Shown here: piece after piece, positions 8,801 through 16,523 of the stretch
Layout: each line of letters opens with the position of its first letter
How positions within the stretch are numbered: position 1 is the stretch's first letter
Origin: Taklimakanibacter deserti
GTDB taxonomy: Bacteria; Pseudomonadota; Alphaproteobacteria; Rhizobiales; Aestuariivirgaceae
Assembly: GCA_003574785.1 (NCBI GenBank)
Contig: QORU01000004.1
Span: forward strand, 62,001-126,000
DNA: 64,000 bases
Direction: 5' to 3'
Notes under the pieces: generated by a model
The model's input: the letters and a program-made list of their open reading frames with translations, nothing else
Databases searched by the model: none
What the model was told of the DNA's origin: nothing
Program-made: the position numbers and the translations under genes

Positions 8801-9717
8801 GCGCGTCTTCGATCCTGATCCGGGGCAAGGAGCGCCTCATAGGAGCGCGTGAGCGTGCTTCGCTCAGGAGCCGAAAGATCGACCAGCGGCGCCCGCATCC
8901 GGGCATAGGCGTCATCGCCATGCATATGCGCGACGAGCGCTTTCACCGCCGGCAAAACCGGATAGGAGGTTATCAGATTGACGACCGGCACGATCAGGGG
9001 GTTGTCATTGCGGTCATGGATCACGTCGCGCAGGAGCCAGGGCGCGAGATTCGCCAGGCCGCAGATCGATCCTTGCGCTCCCTTGCGCATCGCTTCGGCG
9101 AGATATCGCTCCTCACCGACGAGGATCGCCAATTCGCCATGCGCGGCGAGGAAGGTCTCAGTCGTGGCCTTGTCGCCGGAAGAATCCTTGATCCCGGCAA
9201 CCACGCCGGGAAAGGCTCGTTTCAGGCGGCCAACGAGATCGACCGACAGCGGGACGGCCGTTTGTCCTGGAATGTGATAGAGGATGATGCCGCGGGCGTC
9301 GCCGCCGATGCCCTCGATCACGCGCGAGAACCAGGCAAAAAGCCCGTCCTCGTCCGGCCCTTTGAAGTAATAAGGTGGTGCCAGCAGGAGGCCGCGCGCG
9401 CCGAAATCCAAAGCCAGCCGCGCCTGAGCGACGGCATCGACCAGCGTCGTCGCCGACACGCCGGCATAAAGCTGCTCGCCCGTCACACCGCTGCCGATCA
9501 TCCCGCCCAACATGCGGGCGCGTTCATCGATGCCGATCGAGAAGCCTTCGCCGGTCGTGCCAAAGAGGGTGATGCTGTCTGAGCCCTTGGCGAGGACGTG
9601 GTGTGCATGGCGCAAGAGGCGCGCCAGGTCGACCGATCCTTCCGCGTTGAAGGGTGTGATGAGGGCGGTGGAAAGACCGAAGATGTCTTGCTTTTTCATG
9701 TGTAACTGCATAGTCAT
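8797..9717 (-). CDS. Dihydrodipicolinate synthase/N-acetylneuraminate lyase family aldolase
   Basis: A 306-residue class I aldolase-type TIM barrel. It contains GTTGEG at 53-58, Tyr147 in LYHIPG and the Schiff-base Lys177 in AGIKDSSGD. The family condenses or cleaves pyruvate with aldehydes, or dehydrates keto-deoxy sugar acids. Being first in an operon with an acid-type TRAP importer and an FCD regulator favours catabolic cleavage of a 2-keto-3-deoxy acid over lysine biosynthesis. The start is uncertain: three in-frame ATGs occur within 7 codons and none has a strong ribosome site. Confidence 0.85.
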   Translation of the reverse strand: MTMQLHMKKQDIFGLSTALITPFNAEGSVDLARLLRHAHHVLAKGSDSITLFGTTGEGFSIGIDERARMLGGMIGSGVTGEQLYAGVSATTLVDAVAQARLALDFGARGLLLAPPYYFKGPDEDGLFAWFSRVIEGIGGDARGIILYHIPGQTAVPLSVDLVGRLKRAFPGVVAGIKDSSGDKATTETFLAAHGELAILVGEERYLAEAMRKGAQGSICGLANLAPWLLRDVIHDRNDNPLIVPVVNLITSYPVLPAVKALVAHMHGDDAYARMRAPLVDLSAPERSTLTRSYEALLAPDQDRRRA

Positions 9718-10020
9718 AACTTACTAACATGTTGCTCAGTTTTCTAGCTAAGGTCAAGTACCGAAACCTAAATTTGGAAGGTTTTCAACTGGACGCCTCG
9801 GGCGACCCGGTTCGGTGGTGTGCTCCGTCACGAGGCCGAGTTTACCCCTTCTGTTCAACTGCGACCTCTTCGTAGGCAGCCCCTTTGCCCACACACTGCC
9901 GAGCAGACAGGTGGGCCTGTCAGCGCCGTCCTCGAGAGCGATCAGGCCGACATGTTCGTTTCGCTTCCGTGCTGGCGACCAAGGCTTGTCATGGCAGCAG
10001 TGTCGCCGGAATATGCGATA
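9718..10020. other. Intergenic region without recognisable gene
   Basis: About 300 bp upstream of the aldolase operon and before the SGNH gene remnant. Small open frames here do not resemble any protein and lack ribosome sites. The operon promoter for the minus strand should lie in the AT-richer part at about 9718-9775, but no clear -35/-10 pair or palindrome could be assigned. Confidence 0.5.
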
Positions 10021-10140
10021 TACGGCGCCACCAATATCAATCTGCGCAACGTGGTGCCCGCTGACGATTGGCATGACGAGATACATCCCAATGACCGCGG
10101 CTTCGGAAAAACTGCCGCGAAATTGCGAGCGGCCATCTAG
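10021..10140 (+). pseudogene. 3' remnant of an SGNH hydrolase gene
   Basis: The 39 codons before the TAG at 10138 encode ATNINLRNVVPADDW, HDEIHPNDRGF and GKTAAKLRAAI. They match the C-terminus of the SGNH hydrolase at 415-1359 (NLRDVVPANEW, DDEIHPNDNGF) almost residue for residue. The catalytic block V is kept, but the nucleophile and oxyanion blocks are absent and the upstream sequence in any frame is unrelated. This is a decayed or truncated paralogue. The open frame reaching back to 9820 has no similarity before about 10021. Confidence 0.8.
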
Positions 10141-10150
10141 TATTTGCGAG

Positions 10151-10804
10151 TCATCGCGGGTTCGCCGCTAGCCGGCGCTCCAGGCGGCGCGACAGATCGG
10201 TCAAGGGATAGCATATGGCGAAATAGATCAGCGCCACCATCCCGTAGACCAGGAAGGGCTGGAAAGTCGCATTGGTCACGATCTGGGCGGTCCTTGTCAA
10301 CTCATGGTAGCCGACAATCGAGGCAAGGGCCGTGCTCTTGACCAGTTGGACGAGGAAACCCACGGTGGGCGGTATGGCGATGCGCAGGGCTTGCGGCAGG
10401 ATGACGAGGCGCAACTGCGCCAGGTAATGCAGCCCGAGGCTGGAGCTGCCGTCCCATTGGCCGCGCGGTATGGACTCGACGGCGCCGCGCCAGATGTCGG
10501 TGAGGAACGCGCTCGAATAGAAGGTCAGGCAGACCGCGGCGGCAAGCCAGGCCGAAACATCGATGCCGAGCCGCGGCAGGCCGAAATAGACCAGGAAAAG
10601 CTGCATCAGCAGCGGCGTGCTCTGGAACAGCTCGACATAGAGAGCGATGGTCCTTTGGACCCATTTGCCGAAGCCGAAGCGAAGCACGAGCAGGACCAGC
10701 GCCAGGATCCCGCCCCCGGCAAAGGCAATCGCCGAAAGCAGCAGGGTCCAGCGCCCGGCCAGCAGGAGATTGCGCGCTATGTCCCAGAGCGTGAAGTCGT
10801 TCAT
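10151..10804 (-). CDS. Polar amino acid ABC transporter permease (HisM/GlnP class)
   Basis: A 217-residue membrane protein with about five helices and the typical signatures ELFQSTPLLMQLFLVYFGLP, then GAVESIPRGQWDGSSSLGL and LPQALRIAIPP. These mark the amino acid-type permease family, including the EAA loop that contacts the ATPase. The start overlaps the stop of the companion permease (ATGA at 10801-10804). It is the last gene of its operon, so no ATP-binding protein follows; the ATPase must be supplied from elsewhere. Confidence 0.9.
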   Translation of the reverse strand: MNDFTLWDIARNLLLAGRWTLLLSAIAFAGGGILALVLLVLRFGFGKWVQRTIALYVELFQSTPLLMQLFLVYFGLPRLGIDVSAWLAAAVCLTFYSSAFLTDIWRGAVESIPRGQWDGSSSLGLHYLAQLRLVILPQALRIAIPPTVGFLVQLVKSTALASIVGYHELTRTAQIVTNATFQPFLVYGMVALIYFAICYPLTDLSRRLERRLAANPR

Positions 10805-11469
10805 TGCGTCCGCCCGGCAAACAGGCTGCGTCCGGCGAGCGCCAGCAATCGCCGCAGCAGCAAGGCGAGGATCAGATAGATGACCGTGACGACGAGATAG
10901 GTCTCGAAGCTGCGGAAATTGCGCGACTGGATGAGATCGGCCACATGGGTCAGATCGACGACGGCGATCTGCGAGACCACGGCCGATTCGAGCATGGTGA
11001 TGGTGATTTGCGCGACGAGAGCGGGATAGACAGTCGCCAAGGCCTGCGGCAGCACGATGAGCCCGAACACGCCGAGCCCATGCAGGCCCATGGCCCGGCC
11101 AGCCTCGGCCTGGCCGGGCGGTACCGCGTCCAATCCCGCTCTGATGATTTCGATCGCATAGGCAGTGAGATTGATGATCATCGCCAGGGCCGCGGCCGTG
11201 AGAGCGCTGAGCCTCAGGCCCAGACTCGGCAGGCCGAAGAAGATGAAGAACATCTGCACGATGAACGGCGTGTTGCGGATCAGCTCGACATAACCGGCAA
11301 TCAGCCGCCGCACCCAGTCGTTCTTGCTGCGCGCGGCGGCGGCGCCGACGATGCCCAAGGCAATGCCGGCAACCGATGCAAGAGCCGTCAAGCCCAGCGT
11401 GACCGTCGTGCCTTCCAGGAATAGACCGAGATACTGGACCAGCGCTCCGAAATCGAGCTGATAGCCCAT
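10801..11469 (-). CDS. Polar amino acid ABC transporter permease (HisQ/GlnP class)
   Basis: A 222-residue membrane protein. The signatures are ELIRNTPFIVQMFFIFFGLP, RAGLDAVPPGQAEAGRAMGL and LPQALATVYPAL. It pairs with the permease downstream to form the pore of an amino acid-type importer. It begins 8 nt after the stop of the binding-protein gene and overlaps the next gene by 4 nt, so the three are co-transcribed. Confidence 0.9.
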   Translation of the reverse strand: MGYQLDFGALVQYLGLFLEGTTVTLGLTALASVAGIALGIVGAAAARSKNDWVRRLIAGYVELIRNTPFIVQMFFIFFGLPSLGLRLSALTAAALAMIINLTAYAIEIIRAGLDAVPPGQAEAGRAMGLHGLGVFGLIVLPQALATVYPALVAQITITMLESAVVSQIAVVDLTHVADLIQSRNFRSFETYLVVTVIYLILALLLRRLLALAGRSLFAGRTQ

Positions 11470-11477
11470 GCGCTAGC

Positions 11478-12272
11478 TTAAAGCTCGGGCGGCAGCGGAA
11501 TGAACAGCCATTTCTTGGAAATGCCGTCGAGCGTCCCGTCCTTCTTCATCTGCGCCAGCGCTTCGTCGATTTTGGCCAGCAAGCGGTCCTCGCCCTTGTT
11601 GATGGCCATGGCCGAGGGCGAGTTCAGCAGCTGGAATTTCGATTCCGGTTGGCTGTCCGGCCGCTTGGCCAGGACCGCGGCGCCGACATCGTTGCCGACC
11701 ACCATCAGCTGCACCTGGCCCGAAAGAAACGCCGAGATGACGCCATTGTAGTCGCTGAAGCGCTGGATATCGGTGCCTTGGGGCGCCACTTCGGTCAACG
11801 AAGTGTCCTCGAGCGTGCCGCGGTTGACGGCGACGGACTTGCCCACGAGATCAGGCGGCCCCTTCACCGCCAGCGCCTTGGGGCCGATGACATCGATCGA
11901 ATAGGGCGCATAGGGTGCGGTGAAGGCCACCACCTTCTTGCGCTCGTCGCTCACCCCCACGCTGACCAAAAGGTTGAGCTTGTGCTCGGTGAGCGAGGGG
12001 ATGCGGTTCTGCCCGGTGATGCCGGTGAGCTCAGGCGTCACGCCGAGAGCCTTCGCCAAGGCATTGATCACATCGATGTCATAGCCCTGTGGTTTGAGAT
12101 CGGGGCCCGCCGAGGAGAAAGGTGGAAAGTCCTCGAATATGCCGACCTTGATGACGCCGGCCTTGGTGATGTCGTCGAGCTCGTCAGCCTGGGCGAAAGC
12201 CGCGCTCATGAACTGAACCGCAAGCGTTGCACATGCCATCAGCATGAGACGCCTGTGCAGTGACGCGATCAT
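11478..12272 (-). CDS. Amino acid-type ABC transporter substrate-binding protein (SBP family 3)
   Basis: A 264-residue periplasmic protein with a signal peptide (about residues 1-28, ending AAFAQA). The mature part begins with IKVGIFEDFPPFSS and GYDIDVINALAKALG, the classic family 3 entry blocks, and VGKSVAVNRGTLED belongs to the second lobe. These proteins bind amino acids or small cyclic compounds. A strong GGGGAGGGG ribosome site precedes the ATG. A dispersed repeat lies upstream, separating it from the esterase gene. The neighbouring esterase and SDR dehydrogenase suggest the ligand may be processed by them, but this is inference. Confidence 0.9.
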   Translation of the reverse strand: MIASLHRRLMLMACATLAVQFMSAAFAQADELDDITKAGVIKVGIFEDFPPFSSAGPDLKPQGYDIDVINALAKALGVTPELTGITGQNRIPSLTEHKLNLLVSVGVSDERKKVVAFTAPYAPYSIDVIGPKALAVKGPPDLVGKSVAVNRGTLEDTSLTEVAPQGTDIQRFSDYNGVISAFLSGQVQLMVVGNDVGAAVLAKRPDSQPESKFQLLNSPSAMAINKGEDRLLAKIDEALAQMKKDGTLDGISKKWLFIPLPPEL

Positions 12273-12365
12273 AAATCCCCTCCCCTGTTTGTATATTTGT
12301 TGGTTCGCCAGTCGTCGACCGGCTTACTCGACGTTACACCATTTCGGGTGGGATGTAAGTATCTC

Positions 12366-12467
12366 GAGCATCGGCCCGAAAAGTGCGTGCGGTTTTCGGG
12401 CAAGCCGATGCGCAAAAACAAAGAGATAGAGCGCCGGGACGATTCCTTGTGAACGTCCGGCGCTCTA
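12366..12467. repeat. 102-bp dispersed repeat, copy 1
   Basis: This 102-bp block recurs in the same orientation at 28556-28657 with six mismatches. It has two parts: a hairpin with CCGAAAA...TTTTCGG arms and a distal hairpin with AGAGCGCCGG/CCGGCGCTCT arms. The last three bases (cta) form the TAG stop of the minus-strand esterase gene. The distal hairpin lies right after that stop and may terminate or protect the message. Confidence 0.85.
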
Positions 12468-13352
12468 CGGCAACCAGCGGTTCATGAACTCGCCCGCTTG
12501 CGCCAGCGCTTTGCGTCCGTCCGCGAGCTTGGCATTCCAGAGCGGCCATGCATGGATCATCTGCGGCCAGACTTCCAAAGTGACCGCAACGTCGGCAAGG
12601 GCCAGCGCCGCCGTGAGGCGTGTCGCATCATCGAGCAGCGTCTCCGCCGAACCCACCTGGATCAGCGTCGGTGGAAAACCGCGCAGCTCCGAAAACAAGG
12701 GCGAGATTTTGGGATCGCTGCGGCTGGTCCCGGCCGGAACATAGGCCGCCGCCAATTCTTCGAGGTAACCCTTATGGATGATCGGATCGACCGCATCCTT
12801 GAGCGCAAGCGAGGGACCGGACATGGTCAGATCCGTCCAGGGCGAGATGAGCCAGGCGCATGAAGGCTGGGCCTCACCGGCGGCGCGCAGACGGTTGATC
12901 AGCGCGATCGTGAGATTGCCGCCGGCACTGTCGCCGCCGACGACGATTTGTCCGGGCGCAACGCCCTGCGCGATGAGATACCGCCAGGCCGTCATGGCGT
13001 CCTCATGGGCGGCGGGAAACGGATGGTCCGGCGCCAGCCGATAGCCGACCGCCAATGTGCGCATCCGCGCGGCCCGACCCGCTTCGGTCACCAGGCGGCG
13101 ATGGCTCGAGATCGAGCCTGAGCAATAGCCGCCGCCATGGAAGAACAGGAGGACGCGGGAAGGATCGCTGCCGGGCGCCGTCGAAAACTCGCAGGCCAAC
13201 CCGCCGAGGTCGACGGCCTCGAGCTTTGCGTCATCGGCGATCGGCCAGACCGAGCCGACTTCATCGAGCCTTTGCCGTCTTTCGGCCCAGCCCACCGGGC
13301 GCGGCTTCGAGCTCAGCAACGTGCGGATCGCGTCGATCTCATGATGTGCCAA
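12465..13352 (-). CDS. HSL-family alpha/beta hydrolase (esterase/lipase)
   Basis: A 295-residue hormone-sensitive-lipase-type hydrolase. HGGG at 72-75 forms the oxyanion hole. GDSAGG holds the nucleophile Ser142, followed by Asp241 or Asp242 (ETLLDD) and His267 (QMIHAW). It should cleave small carboxylic esters in the cytoplasm. The frame opens with TTG at 13352; no better start exists without cutting into the fold. The stop codon is contributed by the dispersed repeat at 12366-12467. It lies 28 nt after an SDR gene on the same strand and before an amino acid-type importer. Confidence 0.88.
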   Translation of the reverse strand: MAHHEIDAIRTLLSSKPRPVGWAERRQRLDEVGSVWPIADDAKLEAVDLGGLACEFSTAPGSDPSRVLLFFHGGGYCSGSISSHRRLVTEAGRAARMRTLAVGYRLAPDHPFPAAHEDAMTAWRYLIAQGVAPGQIVVGGDSAGGNLTIALINRLRAAGEAQPSCAWLISPWTDLTMSGPSLALKDAVDPIIHKGYLEELAAAYVPAGTSRSDPKISPLFSELRGFPPTLIQVGSAETLLDDATRLTAALALADVAVTLEVWPQMIHAWPLWNAKLADGRKALAQAGEFMNRWLP

Positions 13353-13380
13353 AGGATTGCCGCTCCCTGCTCAGTTGCAC

Positions 13381-14130
13381 TCAGTACGTCGCCCTTCCCC
13401 CCGAGACGTCGAATACGGCACCCGTCGAGAAGGAACATTCTTCGCTGGCGAGCCAGGTGACAAGGCTTGCCACCTCATCGACGAGGCCGAAGCGCCCCAT
13501 CGGGATCTTCGACAGCATGAAGTCGATATGGGCTTGGGTCATCTGGTCGAAGATCGGCGTCTTGACCGCCGCCGGCGTCACGCAATTGGCCGTGATCCTC
13601 GTCTTCGCCAGTTCCTTGCCGAGCGATTTGGTCAAGCCGATCACTGCCGCCTTCGATGTCGAATAGGCCGGCGCATTGGGATTGCCCTCCTTGCCGGCGA
13701 TGGAGGCGATGTTGACGATGCGGCCATACTTCTGTGCTTGCATATACGGCACGATGGCCCGGCAGCAATAGTAGACGCCGTTCACATTGATATCGATCAC
13801 CTGGCGCCATTTCTCCGGCGGATAATCCCAGGTCGTCGCATTGGGTCCGGTGATGGCGGCACTCGTCACCAGCACGTCGATATGCCCGAAGGCCTTCACG
13901 GTCTGGGCCACGGCCTGGTTCACGCTGGTCTCGTCGCTGACATCGACTGCGACGGCAAGGGCGTTCCTGCCGAGCTTAGCTGCGGCATCCGACCCCGCTT
14001 TCGCATCCACGTCCCAGATCGCGGCCGCACCACCTTCTCCGAGGATGCGTTCGGCCACGGCGAACCCGATGCCGGAAGCACCCCCGGTGATGACGGCGAC
14101 GCGCCCCTTGAATCTATCGGCAAACTGCAT
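13381..14130 (-). CDS. Short-chain dehydrogenase/reductase (SDR)
   Basis: A 249-residue classical SDR. The cofactor motif TGGASGIG is at about 15-22, the active-site Ser143 in NIASIAG, and the YxxxK pair is Tyr156 and Lys160 in AYSTSKAAV. Asp40 after the second strand points to NAD(H) preference. It would oxidise an alcohol or reduce a ketone of unknown identity. The ATG at 14130 is preceded by GAGGGG, better placed than the ATG 21 nt upstream. It heads the operon that continues with the esterase and the amino acid-type importer. Confidence 0.9.
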   Translation of the reverse strand: MQFADRFKGRVAVITGGASGIGFAVAERILGEGGAAAIWDVDAKAGSDAAAKLGRNALAVAVDVSDETSVNQAVAQTVKAFGHIDVLVTSAAITGPNATTWDYPPEKWRQVIDINVNGVYYCCRAIVPYMQAQKYGRIVNIASIAGKEGNPNAPAYSTSKAAVIGLTKSLGKELAKTRITANCVTPAAVKTPIFDQMTQAHIDFMLSKIPMGRFGLVDEVASLVTWLASEECSFSTGAVFDVSGGRATY

Positions 14131-14260
14131 GCTACCCCTCGTCTTATGCAAGTGGCCGGGACAATTTCACGTGGCCGCCGGCAGTGCAAGTGATTAAACG
14201 CGTGACCGGCATTCCGGAATATGAGAAGCTGGCGATAAGTATGACAATTGGGAGGATCAC

Positions 14261-15013
14261 ATGAACAAGCCCGTTCACCCGGCACCCGCCGCCGATGCCA
14301 ACGTCATCCGCGTCCAACAGTTCGAATCCCCGGCCGGCGTGCCTTTGCTTTCCACGCAGATGCTCGCCACCGCCGATGGCGAGCTCAATCGCGAGCTCAA
14401 CCGCTTCCTGTTCGACCCGCCTTCCGATTCGACACTCCTCAAAGGCAAGCGGATCGCCATTTGCTGCACCAATGGGGTGGAAGAGGTCGAGATCCTGGGC
14501 GCCCACAGGTGGCTCTCCGAGCATGGCGCAACCGTCCATATCGTGGCGCCCAAGGCCGGTCCCTTGCCGCCGAGCTATGGCGTGAAGATGCCGCCCATTG
14601 CCGAGACTCATGTGCTCGCCATCCGCCTCATGGAGAATGGCGGCTGGCTCAAGATCGACCGCTATGTCAGCGAGGCCAAGGCGTCTGACTATGATGCCGT
14701 CATCCTGCCGGGCGGCTGCTGGAATCCGGACTTCCTGCGCGCCGACAAGGACGCCATCGCCTTCGTCCAGGCCATGCACGCGGCGGCGAAGCCCGTCTGC
14801 GGCATCTGCCACGGCCCCTGGGTGCTGATCAGCGCCAAGCTCCTCAAGGGCAAGAAGGCGACAGCGGTGTGGAACATCCACATTGATCTCGAGAATGCCG
14901 GCGCCACGGTGATCGACGAGCCCGTGGTCGTCGACGGCAATCTCATCACCGCACGCTTCCCCTATGACCTGCCGCGCATGGTCGATGCGCTGGTGAAGCA
15001 GCTGGTGAAGTAG
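14261..15013 (+). CDS. DJ-1/PfpI (class I glutamine amidotransferase-like) family protein
   Basis: A 250-residue protein with the DJ-1/PfpI nucleophile elbow VCGICHGPW, which places Cys183 and His184 in the active site. Glu77 in the EEVEILG block is the expected acidic partner. It is longer than the usual 170-190 residues because of an N-terminal extension of about 60 residues and an insertion at about 100-135. The family includes glyoxalases, deglycases and chaperone-like hydrolases, so the role remains open. GGGAGG precedes the ATG. It is divergent from the SDR operon, so the promoters share 14131-14260. Confidence 0.85.
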   Translation: MNKPVHPAPAADANVIRVQQFESPAGVPLLSTQMLATADGELNRELNRFLFDPPSDSTLLKGKRIAICCTNGVEEVEILGAHRWLSEHGATVHIVAPKAGPLPPSYGVKMPPIAETHVLAIRLMENGGWLKIDRYVSEAKASDYDAVILPGGCWNPDFLRADKDAIAFVQAMHAAAKPVCGICHGPWVLISAKLLKGKKATAVWNIHIDLENAGATVIDEPVVVDGNLITARFPYDLPRMVDALVKQLVK

Positions 15014-15025
15014 TTTCCGAACGAA

Positions 15026-15126
15026 CGTCATCCCGGCGAAAGCCGGGACCCATTGAATAAGCGCAAGCGGGCGGCGCCGATCGCGTGGATGGAATTTAGT
15101 CGGCCCCGACTTTCGTCGGGGTGACG
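15026..15126. repeat. Inverted pair of 27-bp palindromic repeats between convergent genes
   Basis: The units CGTCATCCCGGCGAAAGCC (15026 onward) and, inverted, CGTCACCCCGACGAAAGTC (ending at 15100) differ at few positions. Each forms its own CCCGGC-GAAA-GCCGGG type hairpin, and the pair can fold over the 47-nt spacer. It lies between the 3' ends of the DJ-1-like gene and the PfkB kinase gene, where it could act as a two-way terminator. Similar units are common in rhizobial genomes. Confidence 0.75.
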
Positions 15127-15137
15127 GGATTTGCTAC

Positions 15138-16082
15138 CTATCCCTTCACCTTCCACGTCTTCATCACGTCGAGCGTATGCGCAAAAGAGTGGATGCCGGC
15201 ATCGGAGCCGAGGCCCGTGGCCACCAGCCCGGCGGCGGCCTGGGCGAACCGCAAGGCCGTCTCGAGGTCCATCTTGTGATGAAGGGCGGTGATGAAGCCC
15301 GCATCGAAGGCATCGCCGCAGCCGGTCGTATCCACTACCTTGACCTCATAGGCGGGTGATTTGAGACGTGTTCCGTCCTTATGCGCATAGAAAGCGCCGT
15401 CGCCGCCCAGCGTGAAGACGCAAGCCTCAGCCCCACGATCGAGATAGAAGCGGGCGCAGTCTTCAGCCGTAGACTGGCCCGACATGTCGTGCGCCTCTTC
15501 GATCGAAGGCATGAAATAATCGATGTAAGGCAAGAGCGGTCCGACGATGGCGAGCGTCTCAGGCGACGCCGCGATGAGATCGAAGGTGACGGTCCGCCCG
15601 CGCCTTTTCGCTTCCTTGAGCAAGGTGAGGCTCGCCGGCCCGTCGAGCTTCTTGAGGAGCCCGGTGCCGCCCAGATGGATGATCGGCGCGTCGAACACCT
15701 GGTCATAGGCTGACGCCGGGACGTCGAAATGATCGGAAGCGCCCCTCACATGGAGCGCCGGCCGCTCGCCATTCGGCCTCACATTGAGGATGGTCGCGGA
15801 TGTGGGAATGCCGGGCAGCCGCTGCATGGCCGAGACATCGGCGCCATGCTTCTCGAGTGTCAGCAGCACCCAGTCGGCCTTCTCGTCGTCGCCGACGGCG
15901 CCCACCGCCAGGCTCTTGAGGCCGAGCTTCGCCGTATCGATGACCGTGCCGCCCGCGGTGCCGGCGACGGTCAGCCTGATCTCCTCGATGAAATCGACAT
16001 TGCCGCGCTCGGGGATGCGGCTGACCGGGCGGCCCAATATATCGAGGATATAGAGCCCGATGACGGAGACGTCGTAGCGCAT
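15138..16082 (-). CDS. PfkB-family carbohydrate kinase
   Basis: A 314-residue ribokinase-like kinase. The second PfkB signature DTTGCGDAFDAGF is at 251-263 with the catalytic base Asp257 and the anion hole GCG. An N-terminal AGTAGGTVIDTAKLG block contacts the sugar. The family phosphorylates sugars, sugar acids or nucleosides with ATP. It begins directly after the stop of the small membrane protein gene and is the last gene of the importer operon that starts at 22282, so it probably phosphorylates the imported sugar or a product made from it. Confidence 0.92.
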   Translation of the reverse strand: MRYDVSVIGLYILDILGRPVSRIPERGNVDFIEEIRLTVAGTAGGTVIDTAKLGLKSLAVGAVGDDEKADWVLLTLEKHGADVSAMQRLPGIPTSATILNVRPNGERPALHVRGASDHFDVPASAYDQVFDAPIIHLGGTGLLKKLDGPASLTLLKEAKRRGRTVTFDLIAASPETLAIVGPLLPYIDYFMPSIEEAHDMSGQSTAEDCARFYLDRGAEACVFTLGGDGAFYAHKDGTRLKSPAYEVKVVDTTGCGDAFDAGFITALHHKMDLETALRFAQAAAGLVATGLGSDAGIHSFAHTLDVMKTWKVKG

Positions 16083-16523
16083 CTATTTGCGGCGGCCGAG
16101 CCAGGTGACGCCTGCGGCGAAGCACAAAGCGGCGACCGCCAGGGCCCAGACGAGCGGCTGCAAGTAGAAAGGCGGCGTCGCGAGCTGGACCTTGCCGGCG
16201 GTGGTGGCGGGATCGGGCGGCTTCAGAAAGAACACGCCATAGAGATGCGCGGCCGCAATCGAGATGAGGAGGACGATGCAGAAGATCATCGCCACCACCA
16301 GCGCCACGGTGATGATGGTCTTGATCTTCGTGCCGGGCTTCGCCAGCGGCAGCAGATTGTTGACGAGCCCGGCCAGGACAACGAGGCCCGATCCGATGGC
16401 GAAGAGTTTTAGGCTCAGCGGCTGGAAGATCAGGATCAGCGCCAATATGCCGAGCCCGATGATGAAGGCTTCGAGCCGCAAGGCGCCCGCGGGGCTCAAG
16501 ATCTTGTCCGGCGTCCCGCTCAT
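16083..16523 (-). CDS. Small four-helix membrane protein of the importer operon
   Basis: A 146-residue protein with four hydrophobic segments at about 20-36, 38-58, 68-92 and 120-143. I do not recognise a named domain. Its ATG overlaps the stop of the ATPase gene (ATGA) and its stop abuts the kinase start, so it belongs to the importer operon. Rhizobial glycerol importers (glpSTPQUV) also encode a small membrane protein beside two ATPases and two permeases, which makes an accessory subunit a reasonable guess. That comparison comes from family knowledge, not from an alignment done here. Confidence 0.7.
   Translation of the reverse strand: MSGTPDKILSPAGALRLEAFIIGLGILALILIFQPLSLKLFAIGSGLVVLAGLVNNLLPLAKPGTKIKTIITVALVVAMIFCIVLLISIAAAHLYGVFFLKPPDPATTAGKVQLATPPFYLQPLVWALAVAALCFAAGVTWLGRRK

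Noticed and set aside
9820..10020. Open frame running into the SGNH remnant
   Set aside because: No similarity to SGNH proteins before about 10021 and no ribosome site. It is read-through of non-coding DNA into a gene fragment.
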